Below are positions 1 to 7,418 of a stretch of 16,742 bases of DNA, in pieces. This DNA is from Lachnospiraceae bacterium (GTDB lineage Bacteria; Bacillota; Clostridia; Lachnospirales; Lachnospiraceae). The stretch is from NCBI GenBank assembly GCA_900755865.1, contig CAAEHZ010000544.1:1-16742 (forward strand). The letters run 5' to 3'. The notes beneath the pieces were generated by a model that saw only the letters and a list, made by a program, of their open reading frames with translations, did not search any database and was not told the DNA's origin. The position numbers and the translations under genes are program-made. Position 1 is the first letter of the stretch; each line of letters opens with the position of its first letter.

Positions 1-344
1 AAAAGGCAGGTGAGCTTTTGATGGAAAAGGGAGTGCATGCACTGGTGCTGGATATGTACTGTGTAAAGCCGCTGGATGAACAGGCAGTTTTGCGGGCAGC
101 AGAAACAGGGCTGATTATTACGGTGGAGGAACATTCTCCTTATGGGGGGCTTGGCTCTATGGTGGCACAGCTTACTGCAAAGGAGGCACCCTGCAGAGTG
201 ATAAATCTGACTTTGCCGGATGCGCCTGTGGTGACGGGAAAGTCTCAGGAGATATTTGATTATTACGGACTGAATGCAGAAAATATTGTAAAGGTTGCCA
301 CCACAGAAAAGGAGAACTGCAAACATGTACATATTGTCAATTGA
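1..344 (+). CDS. Transketolase C-terminal subunit, partial (5' end outside window)
   Basis: This is the 3' end of a gene read in the frame starting at base 3; the reading frame is open to the left edge, so the start lies outside the window. The visible ~113 residues match the transketolase C-terminal domain: the VKPLDEQAV stretch, the VEEHSPYGGLGS motif and the closing LTLPDAPVVTGKSQEIFDYYGL segment. In full-length or split transketolases this domain packs against the thiamine-diphosphate-binding pyrimidine domain. Split enzymes have an N-terminal (A) and a C-terminal (B) subunit, and this is probably the B subunit, but only its tail is seen, so a single-chain enzyme cannot be excluded. The last 20 bases overlap the start of the FGGY kinase gene, which implies translational coupling. 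Next to a sugar kinase and a GH140-like hydrolase, it may be an apulose-4-phosphate transketolase subunit (AptB-like); that is inference from context. Confidence 0.85.
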   Translation, partial: KAGELLMEKGVHALVLDMYCVKPLDEQAVLRAAETGLIITVEEHSPYGGLGSMVAQLTAKEAPCRVINLTLPDAPVVTGKSQEIFDYYGLNAENIVKVATTEKENCKHVHIVN

Positions 345-1791
345 CCAGAGCACTCAGGGAACAAAAGCCCTTTTATTTGACGAAACCGGAGAAATGGTGG
401 CAAGGGCAGACCATCCTCACAGGCAGATTATTACGAAGGAAGGCTGGGTAGAACATGATTTAAAAGAAATCCTCTGTAATGTTTATCAGGTATGCCGGGA
501 GGTGGTGGAAAAAGCAGGAGTTTCTCCCGCTAAGGTGAAGGCGGTTGGCATTTCCAATCAGCGGGAAACCACGGCGGCATGGGACAGGAAAACAGGGGAA
601 CCTGCCTGCCATGCGATTGTCTGGCAGTGTGCCAGGGCAGAGGAGATTGCCAGGAACTTAAAAGAATACGGGAACAAAATACAAAAAAGTACGGGACTTC
701 CCTTATCTCCATACTTTTCAGCGGCGAAAAAGGCATGGATGACAGAAAATGTGGAAAGAGTAAAGGAACTTTTGCGGGAGGAGCGTCTGTGTTTTGGAAC
801 AATAGACAGCTGGCTGCTGTTTCATCTGACAGAGGAACATGTGCATGCGACAGATTATTCTAATGCATCCAGAACACAACTCTTTTCGCTGGAAAAGCTG
901 GAATGGGATGAGGAAATTTGCGGGCTTTTTGGGATTCCTTTAAAAACACTGCCTCAGGTTCGTATGTCAGACAGCTGTTTTGGTTATACCACACTGGATG
1001 GCTTTCTGCCTGAACCAGTACCAATCTGCGGGGTGCTGGGAGATAGCCATGGAGCGCTTTTCGGACAGAACTGCCGGAAGCGGGGGCAGTTAAAGGCTAC
1101 TTATGGAACTGGTTCCTCTGTAATGGTAAATACCGGCGAAAAACCAATTTTCAGTGAAAAGGGGATAGTAACCAGTATTGCATGGGGGCGAAACGGAAAG
1201 GTATCCTATGTACTGGAAGGAAATTTGAATTATACGGGGGCGGTGATTAGTTGGCTGAAGGATGAAGTACAGCTGATTACCTCTGCGGCAGAAACAGAAG
1301 CGCTGGCAAGGCAGGCAAATCCATCCGATACCTGCTATCTGGTTCCTGCTTTTACCGGACTGGGGGCACCCTACTGGAAGCCCTCTGTCAGGGGGATGCT
1401 GACAGGAATCAGCAGAACAACGGGAAAAAATGAAATTGTCAGAGCCGGTCTGGACTGTATCGCCTATCAGATTACAGATTTGCTTCATCTGATGCAGGAG
1501 GAAATGGGGTATCCCCTGGAAGAAATGAAAGCGGATGGCGGACCTGCACAAAATGCATATCTGATGCAGTTCCAAAGCGATATGGCAGGAATAAAGGTAA
1601 GCCTGCCGCCGGTTCAGGAGCTTTCGGGAATGGGAGCGGCATTTCTGGCAGGAATTTCCTGCGGGCTGTATCAGGAGGAAATTATTTTTGGAAAAATAGT
1701 GTATAATAAATATGTGCCGAAGATGGAACGGCAGGAGGCAGAAAGCCGCTACGGAGGGTGGCAGCAGGCAGTAAAGCAGGCGTGCATTTAA
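325..1791 (+). CDS. FGGY-family carbohydrate kinase, glycerol-kinase-like (candidate D-apulose kinase)
   Basis: This 488-residue cytoplasmic kinase phosphorylates a sugar or polyol with ATP. The start at 325 has AAGGAG about ten bases upstream. The actin-like N-terminal domain opens with LSIDQSTQGTKALLFD (residues 4-19), a variant closer to xylulokinase-type kinases than to the DQGTTSSR of classical GlpK. The rest is strongly GlpK-like: ISNQRETTAAWD (76-87), HAIVWQ (96-101), SPYFSAAK (128-135), GVLGDSHGALFGQ (236-248), GTGSSVMVNTG (261-271) and a C-terminal DGGPAQNAYLMQFQSD. R80, E81, Y130 and D240 line up with the glycerol contacts and catalytic Asp of E. coli GlpK. Length is normal for FGGY kinases. 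It overlaps the transketolase gene by 20 nt. Given those neighbours, D-apulose is a likely substrate, since its C(OH)(CH2OH)2 end resembles glycerol; glycerol or another ketose remains possible. Confidence 0.85.
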   Translation: MYILSIDQSTQGTKALLFDETGEMVARADHPHRQIITKEGWVEHDLKEILCNVYQVCREVVEKAGVSPAKVKAVGISNQRETTAAWDRKTGEPACHAIVWQCARAEEIARNLKEYGNKIQKSTGLPLSPYFSAAKKAWMTENVERVKELLREERLCFGTIDSWLLFHLTEEHVHATDYSNASRTQLFSLEKLEWDEEICGLFGIPLKTLPQVRMSDSCFGYTTLDGFLPEPVPICGVLGDSHGALFGQNCRKRGQLKATYGTGSSVMVNTGEKPIFSEKGIVTSIAWGRNGKVSYVLEGNLNYTGAVISWLKDEVQLITSAAETEALARQANPSDTCYLVPAFTGLGAPYWKPSVRGMLTGISRTTGKNEIVRAGLDCIAYQITDLLHLMQEEMGYPLEEMKADGGPAQNAYLMQFQSDMAGIKVSLPPVQELSGMGAAFLAGISCGLYQEEIIFGKIVYNKYVPKMERQEAESRYGGWQQAVKQACI

Positions 1792-1847
1792 AAGAGCTAC
1801 AGGAATATCAGAAGAAAACGGAACAGGGGAAAGGGAGGAAAATTCCG

Positions 1848-3119
1848 ATGCAATATGAAAAAGAAGTATTGGAGTATGTGGCAGAAAAGATAGAAATATG
1901 TTTAAAGGAACCGAGAGCCTTTATCAGGTATCCGTTCATTGACCCGGGTTCTGTATATGACGGAAATGTCTGGGACTGGGATACCTACTGGTCTTTATAT
2001 GGACTGCTTGGCATAGCGGAGGAGCTTCCATGGGAGCTGGTGGAGAAAATCATACTTCATGGCAAGGGCAATGTATTGAATTTTCTCGACCATGAACTGG
2101 AGGATGGATATATTCCCATGATGATTGAGGTGGCAGACAATGAGGAACCTTATCTGAATAAAAAGCATAAGGAAGGGGTGCTGATGAATATGCATAAGCC
2201 ATTCCTGTGCCAGCAGATTTGTCTGATAGGGGATTTTGTGAAGGACTATACATGGGTGCTGCCCCAGATGGAAAAAATCGAGAAATACATAACGTATTAC
2301 AGGAAGACATATTATTTTGAGGACAAGGGGCTGTTTGTCTGGTGTGATGACATTATGATTGGAATGGATAATGACCCGGCATCCTTTGGAAGACCGAAAT
2401 TTTCCACTGCCAATATTTTTCTTAATGCATTTATGGTGATGGAACTGGAAGCCTATGGAAGGCTTCTGAAACTGACAGGCAGCACACGGGAAAAAACAGA
2501 CGAAATAAAAGATTTCAGAGAAAAACTGAAAAAAACAATTCTGGAGGAATGTTGGGATAAACGGGATAAGTTTTTCTATTCTGTGGATGTGGACATCAAA
2601 ACCAGATCCTATGACTGGTTTCATCAGGGACTGGGCGTGTTCTGGAAGACATTACCCATTAAAATCAGGACGTGGAGCGGTTTCCTTCCTTTGTTCGCAG
2701 GCTTTGCAACAAAGGAACAGGCAGAGGCGATGGCGGCACATTACAGGGATGAGAAAACCTTTCACAGTGAGTATGGTGTTACAACACTTGCCATGGATGA
2801 AAAGATGTTTAATCTGGAGGCAACCAATAATCCCTCAAACTGGTTAGGACCGGTCTGGCTGGTAGCAAATTATGCAGTTTTTAAAGGATTACTCAATTAT
2901 GGCTAAAGGGGAGAAGCAGAGGAACTTTGCAGAAATTCTTTAAAGCTGTTGGGAAAGGACCTGGAAAAAACGGGTTGCTTACACGAATATTATAATCCCT
3001 TTGATGGCACTCCGGTTATGAACGGGGGATTTATTAACTGGAATGTGCTCGCACTTTCCATGGCAAAGGAAATAGAAAAAGAGGATGTACATGAAAAAAA
3101 GTCTGAAAAGTCGTTTTAA
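1848..3119 (+). pseudogene. GH63/GH37-like (alpha/alpha)6 glycosidase interrupted by an in-frame TAA
   Basis: The start at 1848 is preceded by GGGAGG. The frame runs 352 codons to TAA at 2904-2906 and then continues open in the same frame, with clear homology, to TAA at 3117-3119 (423 codons in all). The fold is that of MGH1/GH63/trehalase-type inverting glycosidases: WDWDTYW (residues 42-48), a GMDNDP motif whose D174 corresponds to the general acid of the family, and NPSNWLGPVWL near 335. The part after the stop carries HEYYNP (E380, the expected general base) and FINWNVLALS, both family hallmarks. A protein ending at 2906 would lack the catalytic base and final helices, so it is probably inactive. 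There is no signal peptide, so it would be cytoplasmic. The substrate is unknown; by context it would be a sugar in the same imported oligosaccharide. The 3' end overlaps the regulator gene by 29 nt. If the stop is a sequencing error, the gene is intact. Confidence 0.72.
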
Positions 3120-5352
3120 AGTAAAGAAAATGTTTTCTTCGCTGCTGCTCTCCTATGGGACACTTCTGGCAGTTCCTTTTCTGGTTGTGCTTATTCTGCT
3201 TACTTTCTTGGGAAACAGTACGGAAAAATACTATAAGGAAACTGTCAAAAGCAGTCTGGCGGAGGGAAGAAATCAGTTTGAAAAAAGACTGGATATCATG
3301 GCAACGGGGGCTTTTTCTGTCCTGAATGACAGTGAACTGAACTGGGTATATTATCTGGATGGATTAAATCCGGGGGATACCAGAATCAGTACGCTTGTCC
3401 GGTGCAATGAAATGCTGAAGCAGACCTTTGCAGATTCAGACAAGTACTATAATTACAGCGTTGTTCTGAAAAATGGTTTTTCATTTCGGAAAAAGGGAAT
3501 GACAACGGGAAAGGAATTTTTTTATAACAATTATAGAAGATATGAGGCTATGAGTTATGAAGAATGGCTGGAGCAAAGCTTTGGGGCAGGGGAGTGGCAG
3601 TTATTTCCCATGCAGAAAATCAAGACGGAGGACATGGTGGAGGAAGCTCTGACATTTTCCTATCCGATAAGAAGCGGCTTTACAAGGAAAGGCGATGCAG
3701 AAGCTGTTGTACAGTTTCTTTTAACCAGAGTGGATGTGGAGAAAATGTTCTCAAATCTGACTCAGATGCAGGGTATGGTTTCCATTTTTTCAGAAGATGG
3801 TACCGGACTGGCGGAAATTTTTACGGAAGGTATGGAAGAGGATGCCGTGACGGCCGGAGAACTGGACTGGGATGAGCTTCCGGAGATAGGAAGCTGTGAA
3901 ATTATAAAGAAAGATGGAAGAGAAAGAATGGTAGCCTGTCAGCAGTCTGAGGATGGGAAACTGATTTTTGCGGTATCACTGCCATCGGAAATTGGAATGA
4001 TGAATTTTGCTCAGACCAGAGGAATTGCATTCGTGCTGTTACTTATCAGCTTTTTATTTGAAATAGCACTTGGGTGCCGGTTTGCCTATAAATACAGTAT
4101 GCCGATTCGGAATCTGGTGGAGAATATGCAGAGAATGTTTGCAACAGAAGCCGATGGGCAAGGCGTTTCCCAGGAGGCTGCCTCTGAATATGACTATCTG
4201 GAGAAGGGGGTAAATGCCCTGTTGGATAATCACAGGGTAATGAAGGGGATTTTACAGGAAAATTTCCTGACGTTGCTTTTGGGAGGAGAGTTTCACTCAG
4301 AGCAGGAAATTCTGGAGGAATCAGAGCATGCTGGCGTGGATTTGACAGCGGCGGCAAGTTACTGTGTAGTACTTCTGGTAAAGAAGGAGAGAGAAAAGGT
4401 TCTTGGGATGCTGGAGGAAATAAAAGGAGAGGTCATTGTAGGATGGCATATTCTTACGGAAGAAAGAATTGCAGTTCTGGCTGCCTGTGAAAGTATTCCG
4501 GAAGGGGAGCAGATGCTGGAGGGAAGCGCTTTGTTACAAAGGGAAATAAGGGAGCGCAATCTTACCGGTATTTATATGGGAATTGGAAGTGCCTATACAG
4601 AGAAGCAGGAAATTCCCTATTCCTTCAGTCAGGCATGTTATTGTGCAGACAAGGCGGAAAGAGAACAGAAGGAAGGCTGTGTAGAGTACAGCAAGGAATT
4701 GTTGAAGCTGAATATGCCATGGTATCCGGCAGAGGCAGAGGAGAAGCTTGTCAACAGCGTCAGGGGAGGTAATTCCGACACGGTGAATACTGTTTTTGAA
4801 AGAATCCGGGAAGAAAATCTGGAAAAAGTGCATTTATCCAGAGTGATTGAGAAAATGGTGGTTTCCAATATCACAGCGACGCTGATTGGGCTGTATAACA
4901 GTCTTGCAGAGAACGACAACATTACAGAACTCATTGAAGAAATAGAAAAAGCGGAAACCCTTGAGGCGGCACTGCCTGTTCTGAAAAACCGGTTCGTGGA
5001 ATTAAGTGAGCGGATGGATGTCCTGCGGAGCCGGAAAAATGAAACCTACTATCTGCGGTTAAAGGAATACATAGAAAACAATTATGCAGATGCGCAGCTC
5101 GGTGTGGGGATGGCGGCAGCAGCCTTTGGCTTGTCGGAAAGCTATTTTTCTCTTTTCTTTAAGGAAACAATGGGAAAAACCTTTGGCAGTTATCTGGAGG
5201 GAGTTCGTCTGGAAAAAGCAAAAAGGCTGATTGCACAGGGAAATTTTGATTTGGAAAAGATATCGGAAATGGTAGGCTACAGCAGTTCGGCAACCTTCAG
5301 AAGGGCATTTAAAAGGGCATATGGTGTGGCACCCTCTGCCTGGAAGGAGTAA
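3091..5352 (+). CDS. Membrane-anchored AraC-family transcriptional regulator
   Basis: This 753-residue protein has a hydrophobic segment at residues 16-40, an extracytoplasmic sensory region of about 270 residues, a second membrane segment at about 311-330, a cytoplasmic linker, and a C-terminal AraC double helix-turn-helix domain at about 655-753 (SESYFSLFFKETMGKTFGSY, then EKISEMVGYSSSATFRRAFK). This layout is typical of YesN/YtdP-like regulators that sit beside LplA/LplB/YtcP sugar transporters and respond to an external ligand. I chose the ATG at 3091 over that at 3085 because AGAGG (3080-3084) lies 6 nt upstream of it but abuts the other. It overlaps the end of the interrupted glycosidase frame and lies directly before the solute-binding protein gene. 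Its likely target is the 5353-5589 leader, which holds three TTGTACGG repeats. The inducer is not known. Confidence 0.9.
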   Translation: MKKSLKSRFKVKKMFSSLLLSYGTLLAVPFLVVLILLTFLGNSTEKYYKETVKSSLAEGRNQFEKRLDIMATGAFSVLNDSELNWVYYLDGLNPGDTRISTLVRCNEMLKQTFADSDKYYNYSVVLKNGFSFRKKGMTTGKEFFYNNYRRYEAMSYEEWLEQSFGAGEWQLFPMQKIKTEDMVEEALTFSYPIRSGFTRKGDAEAVVQFLLTRVDVEKMFSNLTQMQGMVSIFSEDGTGLAEIFTEGMEEDAVTAGELDWDELPEIGSCEIIKKDGRERMVACQQSEDGKLIFAVSLPSEIGMMNFAQTRGIAFVLLLISFLFEIALGCRFAYKYSMPIRNLVENMQRMFATEADGQGVSQEAASEYDYLEKGVNALLDNHRVMKGILQENFLTLLLGGEFHSEQEILEESEHAGVDLTAAASYCVVLLVKKEREKVLGMLEEIKGEVIVGWHILTEERIAVLAACESIPEGEQMLEGSALLQREIRERNLTGIYMGIGSAYTEKQEIPYSFSQACYCADKAEREQKEGCVEYSKELLKLNMPWYPAEAEEKLVNSVRGGNSDTVNTVFERIREENLEKVHLSRVIEKMVVSNITATLIGLYNSLAENDNITELIEEIEKAETLEAALPVLKNRFVELSERMDVLRSRKNETYYLRLKEYIENNYADAQLGVGMAAAAFGLSESYFSLFFKETMGKTFGSYLEGVRLEKAKRLIAQGNFDLEKISEMVGYSSSATFRRAFKRAYGVAPSAWKE

Positions 5353-5363
5353 GATTGAAAATA

Positions 5364-5384
5364 TGCGCAGAGAACGTGCGCAGA
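5364..5384 (+). repeat. Tandem TGCGCAGA pair downstream of the regulator gene
   Basis: TGCGCAGA occurs at 5364-5371 and again at 5377-5384, 13 nt apart. A TATAAA hexamer follows at 5391-5396 without a good -35 box, so the pair sits where an activator could bind. The same octamer recurs in two other noncoding gaps of this locus, at 7366-7373 and 10657-10664. Function is unknown. Confidence 0.4.
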
Positions 5385-5416
5385 AATAGGTATAAATACG
5401 GGGCAAAAAGAAGGAT

Positions 5417-5467
5417 TTGTACGGGAAAATGGAAATTGTACGGTAATAATCCAGAGGAATTGTACGG
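5417..5467 (+). promoter_or_regulatory. Three direct repeats of TTGTACGG, candidate AraC-regulator operator
   Basis: Exact TTGTACGG occurs at 5417-5424, 5436-5443 and 5460-5467, with start-to-start spacing of 19 and 24 nt. Each copy is preceded by a purine-rich RGGAW/GGAAA-like pentamer, giving a half-site of about 13 bases. Directly repeated half-sites about two helical turns apart are the usual target layout of AraC-type regulators, and the gene just upstream encodes one. I infer that this is its operator for the transporter genes. No convincing -35/-10 pair was found close by. Confidence 0.55.
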
Positions 5468-5558
5468 TATCAGAGGGATTTCAAGTTGTGAAGAAACAGA
5501 AAAAAAGTTAAGCTTTGAATCACCAGGACGAACCAAAACGGCTCGTTGGAATACATAG

Positions 5559-5592
5559 AAGGTGAGGGTAAAAAAAGAAAAAGAAAAAGATG
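5559..5592 (+). promoter_or_regulatory. Ribosome-binding site and poly-purine start region of the solute-binding protein with no ATG at the expected place
   Basis: A good Shine-Dalgarno stretch (AAGGTGAGG, 5559-5567) is followed by a run of AAA/AAG codons from 5572 to 5589, in frame with the ATG at 5590. Those codons would supply the KKKKKK n-region that a lipoprotein signal needs, but no ATG, GTG or TTG lies in frame between the upstream TAA (5569-5571) and 5590. The ATG at 5590 is 22 nt from the Shine-Dalgarno, too far for normal use. Either initiation is unusual or the sequence has a change or error in this A-rich tract. Confidence 0.5.
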
Positions 5593-7326
5593 TTGGCCCT
5601 GCTCATGAGCTGTATCATGACAGCAGGCGTATTGGGAGGCTGTGGAGCCGACAATGCGAAGGAAGGAAGCAGCAGTGCAGCGGTAAGTGCCACTACTGCA
5701 ACAATAGAAGGGTCTTCTGCTGAAGGTACAGAGAATTCCATGTTTAATGAACCGGGAATGCTTCCTATTGTAAAGGAACCGATTACTTTAACGGTATTCG
5801 CGCCTGCCAATACAGAAGGCTCCTGGGAGGATAATGCTCAGGTAAAGGAACTGGAGGAGGCAACCGGTATCCATCTGGAATGGCAGACCTGCGCATCCTC
5901 TGATAATGTGCAGGAGAAGCTGAGTACTATGTTTGCTTCCGGAGAAATGCCGGATATCATTTTAACCGGTGTCAGCTCGGGAAACCGTTATGATAAGGCA
6001 ACAGAGCAGGCACTTGGCGAGCAGGGGCTGGTGCTTCCCCTCAATAATTATCTGGATACGGTATCTGTAGGATATAAGCAGGCATTTGAGGAAATTGATG
6101 GATTGAAGGAATATATCACTACCCCGGACGGAAATATTTATTCTCTGCCAAATATCGATGGCTCTTTGCATGTACAGTATAATATGAAGCTTTGGATTAA
6201 TACCCAGTGGCTGGATAATATGGGACTGGATATGCCGACCACCACAGAAGAGTTTTATGAGGTAATGAAAGCCTTTAAAGAAAAGGATGCAAACGGAAAC
6301 GGTGACCCGAATGATGAAATTCCTCTTTCTACTGTTACCTCCGGTGCGGGTACACAGCTTGACGGATTTCTGATGAATCCTTTCCAGTTGACTTCCGAAA
6401 CAAACAAGCTGTATGTGGATAACGGCAAGGTTACATTCGCGCCGGCACAGGAAGGATATAAAGAGGGATTGAAGTATCTGAATCAGCTTTATGCAGAAGG
6501 TCTGTTAAATCCGGAATCCTTTACACAGGATAAGAATAATCAGGTCAATGTAAATGAAGCTGGTGATGAGTGTGTGATTGGTGCTTTCCTGGCACAGCGT
6601 CCTGGATATGCCTGCGACCTTTCAACAGAGCCGTACTCTAAAAAGTGGGAGCAGTATCAGTCTTTGGCTCCATTGGCAGGACCTGATGGACAGTGTGTGG
6701 CATCCTGGAATCCTTATGTTATGTTCCAGAGTGGAATGACCTTTATTTCCAGCTCCTGCACGAATCCGGAAGCAGCTTTCCGGCTGTTGGACTACATTTC
6801 TACCCAGACCTATCGTTCTTCTCTTGGTATAGAGGGAGTTCACTATGAACTGCTGGATGCAGGTACGACAGAGCTTGGTCTGGACGGCGAAACAAAGGCA
6901 CTTTATAAGAGAACAAATGCAGATACAACAAATCAGAGTCTTGGACAGTTGGTTGCACTGGTTCGTACTCCTGAATTTCTGGCAGCAGAAGCAACCAATC
7001 CAAATCCCTATGCAGAGGATGTAAAGCCCTTAAACGGACGACAGGTTGTTATGTATAAGGCATCCCTGGAGCACCAGAAGGTACAGCAGTCTTTGGACTC
7101 TGTAATGCCGGACCTCTATATGAGCCAGGCAGATTCCAGTGAAATGTCTTTGATTAAGACAAATGTCATGGATACCCAGAAAGAATATATGGTTCAGTTC
7201 ATCACCGGTGCAAAGAATATTGATTCCGAATGGGACAGCTATTTAAAGGCATTGGACAATGTGGGACTGGCGAGATATCTGGAGCTGCTTCAGAAGGCTT
7301 ATGATGAATCAGCTTTTGCAAAATAA
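5590..7326 (+). CDS. ABC transporter solute-binding lipoprotein (LplA-like, large extracellular SBP)
   Basis: This is the 578-residue lipid-anchored receptor of a carbohydrate importer. From the ATG at 5590 the protein begins with a hydrophobic h-region and a lipobox LGGC, giving a lipid-modified Cys at residue 18, followed by a Ser/Ala/Glu-rich linker to about 55 and then the binding domain (ITLTVFAPANTEGSW, GEMPDIILTG). The size and sequence style fit the large LplA/YtcQ-type SBPs. From 5590 the signal peptide has no Lys or Arg before the hydrophobic core; six in-frame Lys codons lie just upstream (5572-5589), so the true N-terminus is probably earlier (see the start-region entry). It is followed by an intercistronic hairpin and then two permease genes. 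Its ligand is likely an oligosaccharide or glycoside that the downstream hydrolases process. The family is clear; the ligand is inference. Confidence 0.88.
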   Translation: MLALLMSCIMTAGVLGGCGADNAKEGSSSAAVSATTATIEGSSAEGTENSMFNEPGMLPIVKEPITLTVFAPANTEGSWEDNAQVKELEEATGIHLEWQTCASSDNVQEKLSTMFASGEMPDIILTGVSSGNRYDKATEQALGEQGLVLPLNNYLDTVSVGYKQAFEEIDGLKEYITTPDGNIYSLPNIDGSLHVQYNMKLWINTQWLDNMGLDMPTTTEEFYEVMKAFKEKDANGNGDPNDEIPLSTVTSGAGTQLDGFLMNPFQLTSETNKLYVDNGKVTFAPAQEGYKEGLKYLNQLYAEGLLNPESFTQDKNNQVNVNEAGDECVIGAFLAQRPGYACDLSTEPYSKKWEQYQSLAPLAGPDGQCVASWNPYVMFQSGMTFISSSCTNPEAAFRLLDYISTQTYRSSLGIEGVHYELLDAGTTELGLDGETKALYKRTNADTTNQSLGQLVALVRTPEFLAAEATNPNPYAEDVKPLNGRQVVMYKASLEHQKVQQSLDSVMPDLYMSQADSSEMSLIKTNVMDTQKEYMVQFITGAKNIDSEWDSYLKALDNVGLARYLELLQKAYDESAFAK

Positions 7327-7351
7327 GAGAAACAAAAAATAAAAGTAGTGG

Positions 7352-7389
7352 AAGGAAAGAGGAACTGCGCAGACAGCTCCTCCTTCCTT
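7352..7389 (+). other. Intercistronic stem-loop between SBP and permease genes
   Basis: A hairpin forms from AAGGAAAGAGGA (7352-7363) with TCCTCCTTCCTT (7378-7389), with one A-C mismatch, extended after another A-C mismatch by CTG/CAG around the loop CGCAGA (7368-7373). It has no following T-tract, so it is not a classical terminator. A stable hairpin after the SBP gene commonly protects the upstream mRNA and lets the binding protein be made in excess over the permeases; that role is inferred here. The loop side contains one copy of the TGCGCAGA octamer. Confidence 0.6.
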
Positions 7390-7418
7390 GCGTGAGAAAA
7401 GAAAGGAGCATCCAAGCC

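Noticed and set aside
1090..1575. 161-codon open frame on the minus strand
   Set aside because: Antisense shadow of the FGGY kinase, with no start signal or recognisable domain.
1995..2624. 209-codon open frame on the minus strand
   Set aside because: Antisense of the GH63-like gene; rich in Cys, His and Ile in the manner of reverse-strand shadows, with no ribosome site.
2907..3119. A frameshift as the cause of the broken glycosidase
   Set aside because: The homologous C-terminal part is in the same frame as the upstream part, so the lesion is a nonsense codon and not an indel.
5391..5396. TATAAA as a -10 of a standard promoter for the SBP operon
   Set aside because: No acceptable -35 hexamer lies 16-19 nt upstream; it could only serve an activator-dependent promoter, so I did not list it as a promoter.
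5355..5558. 67-codon open frame in the leader before the SBP gene
   Set aside because: It starts at a TTG with no ribosome site, is very basic with no family likeness, and is partly created by the TTGTACGG repeats.
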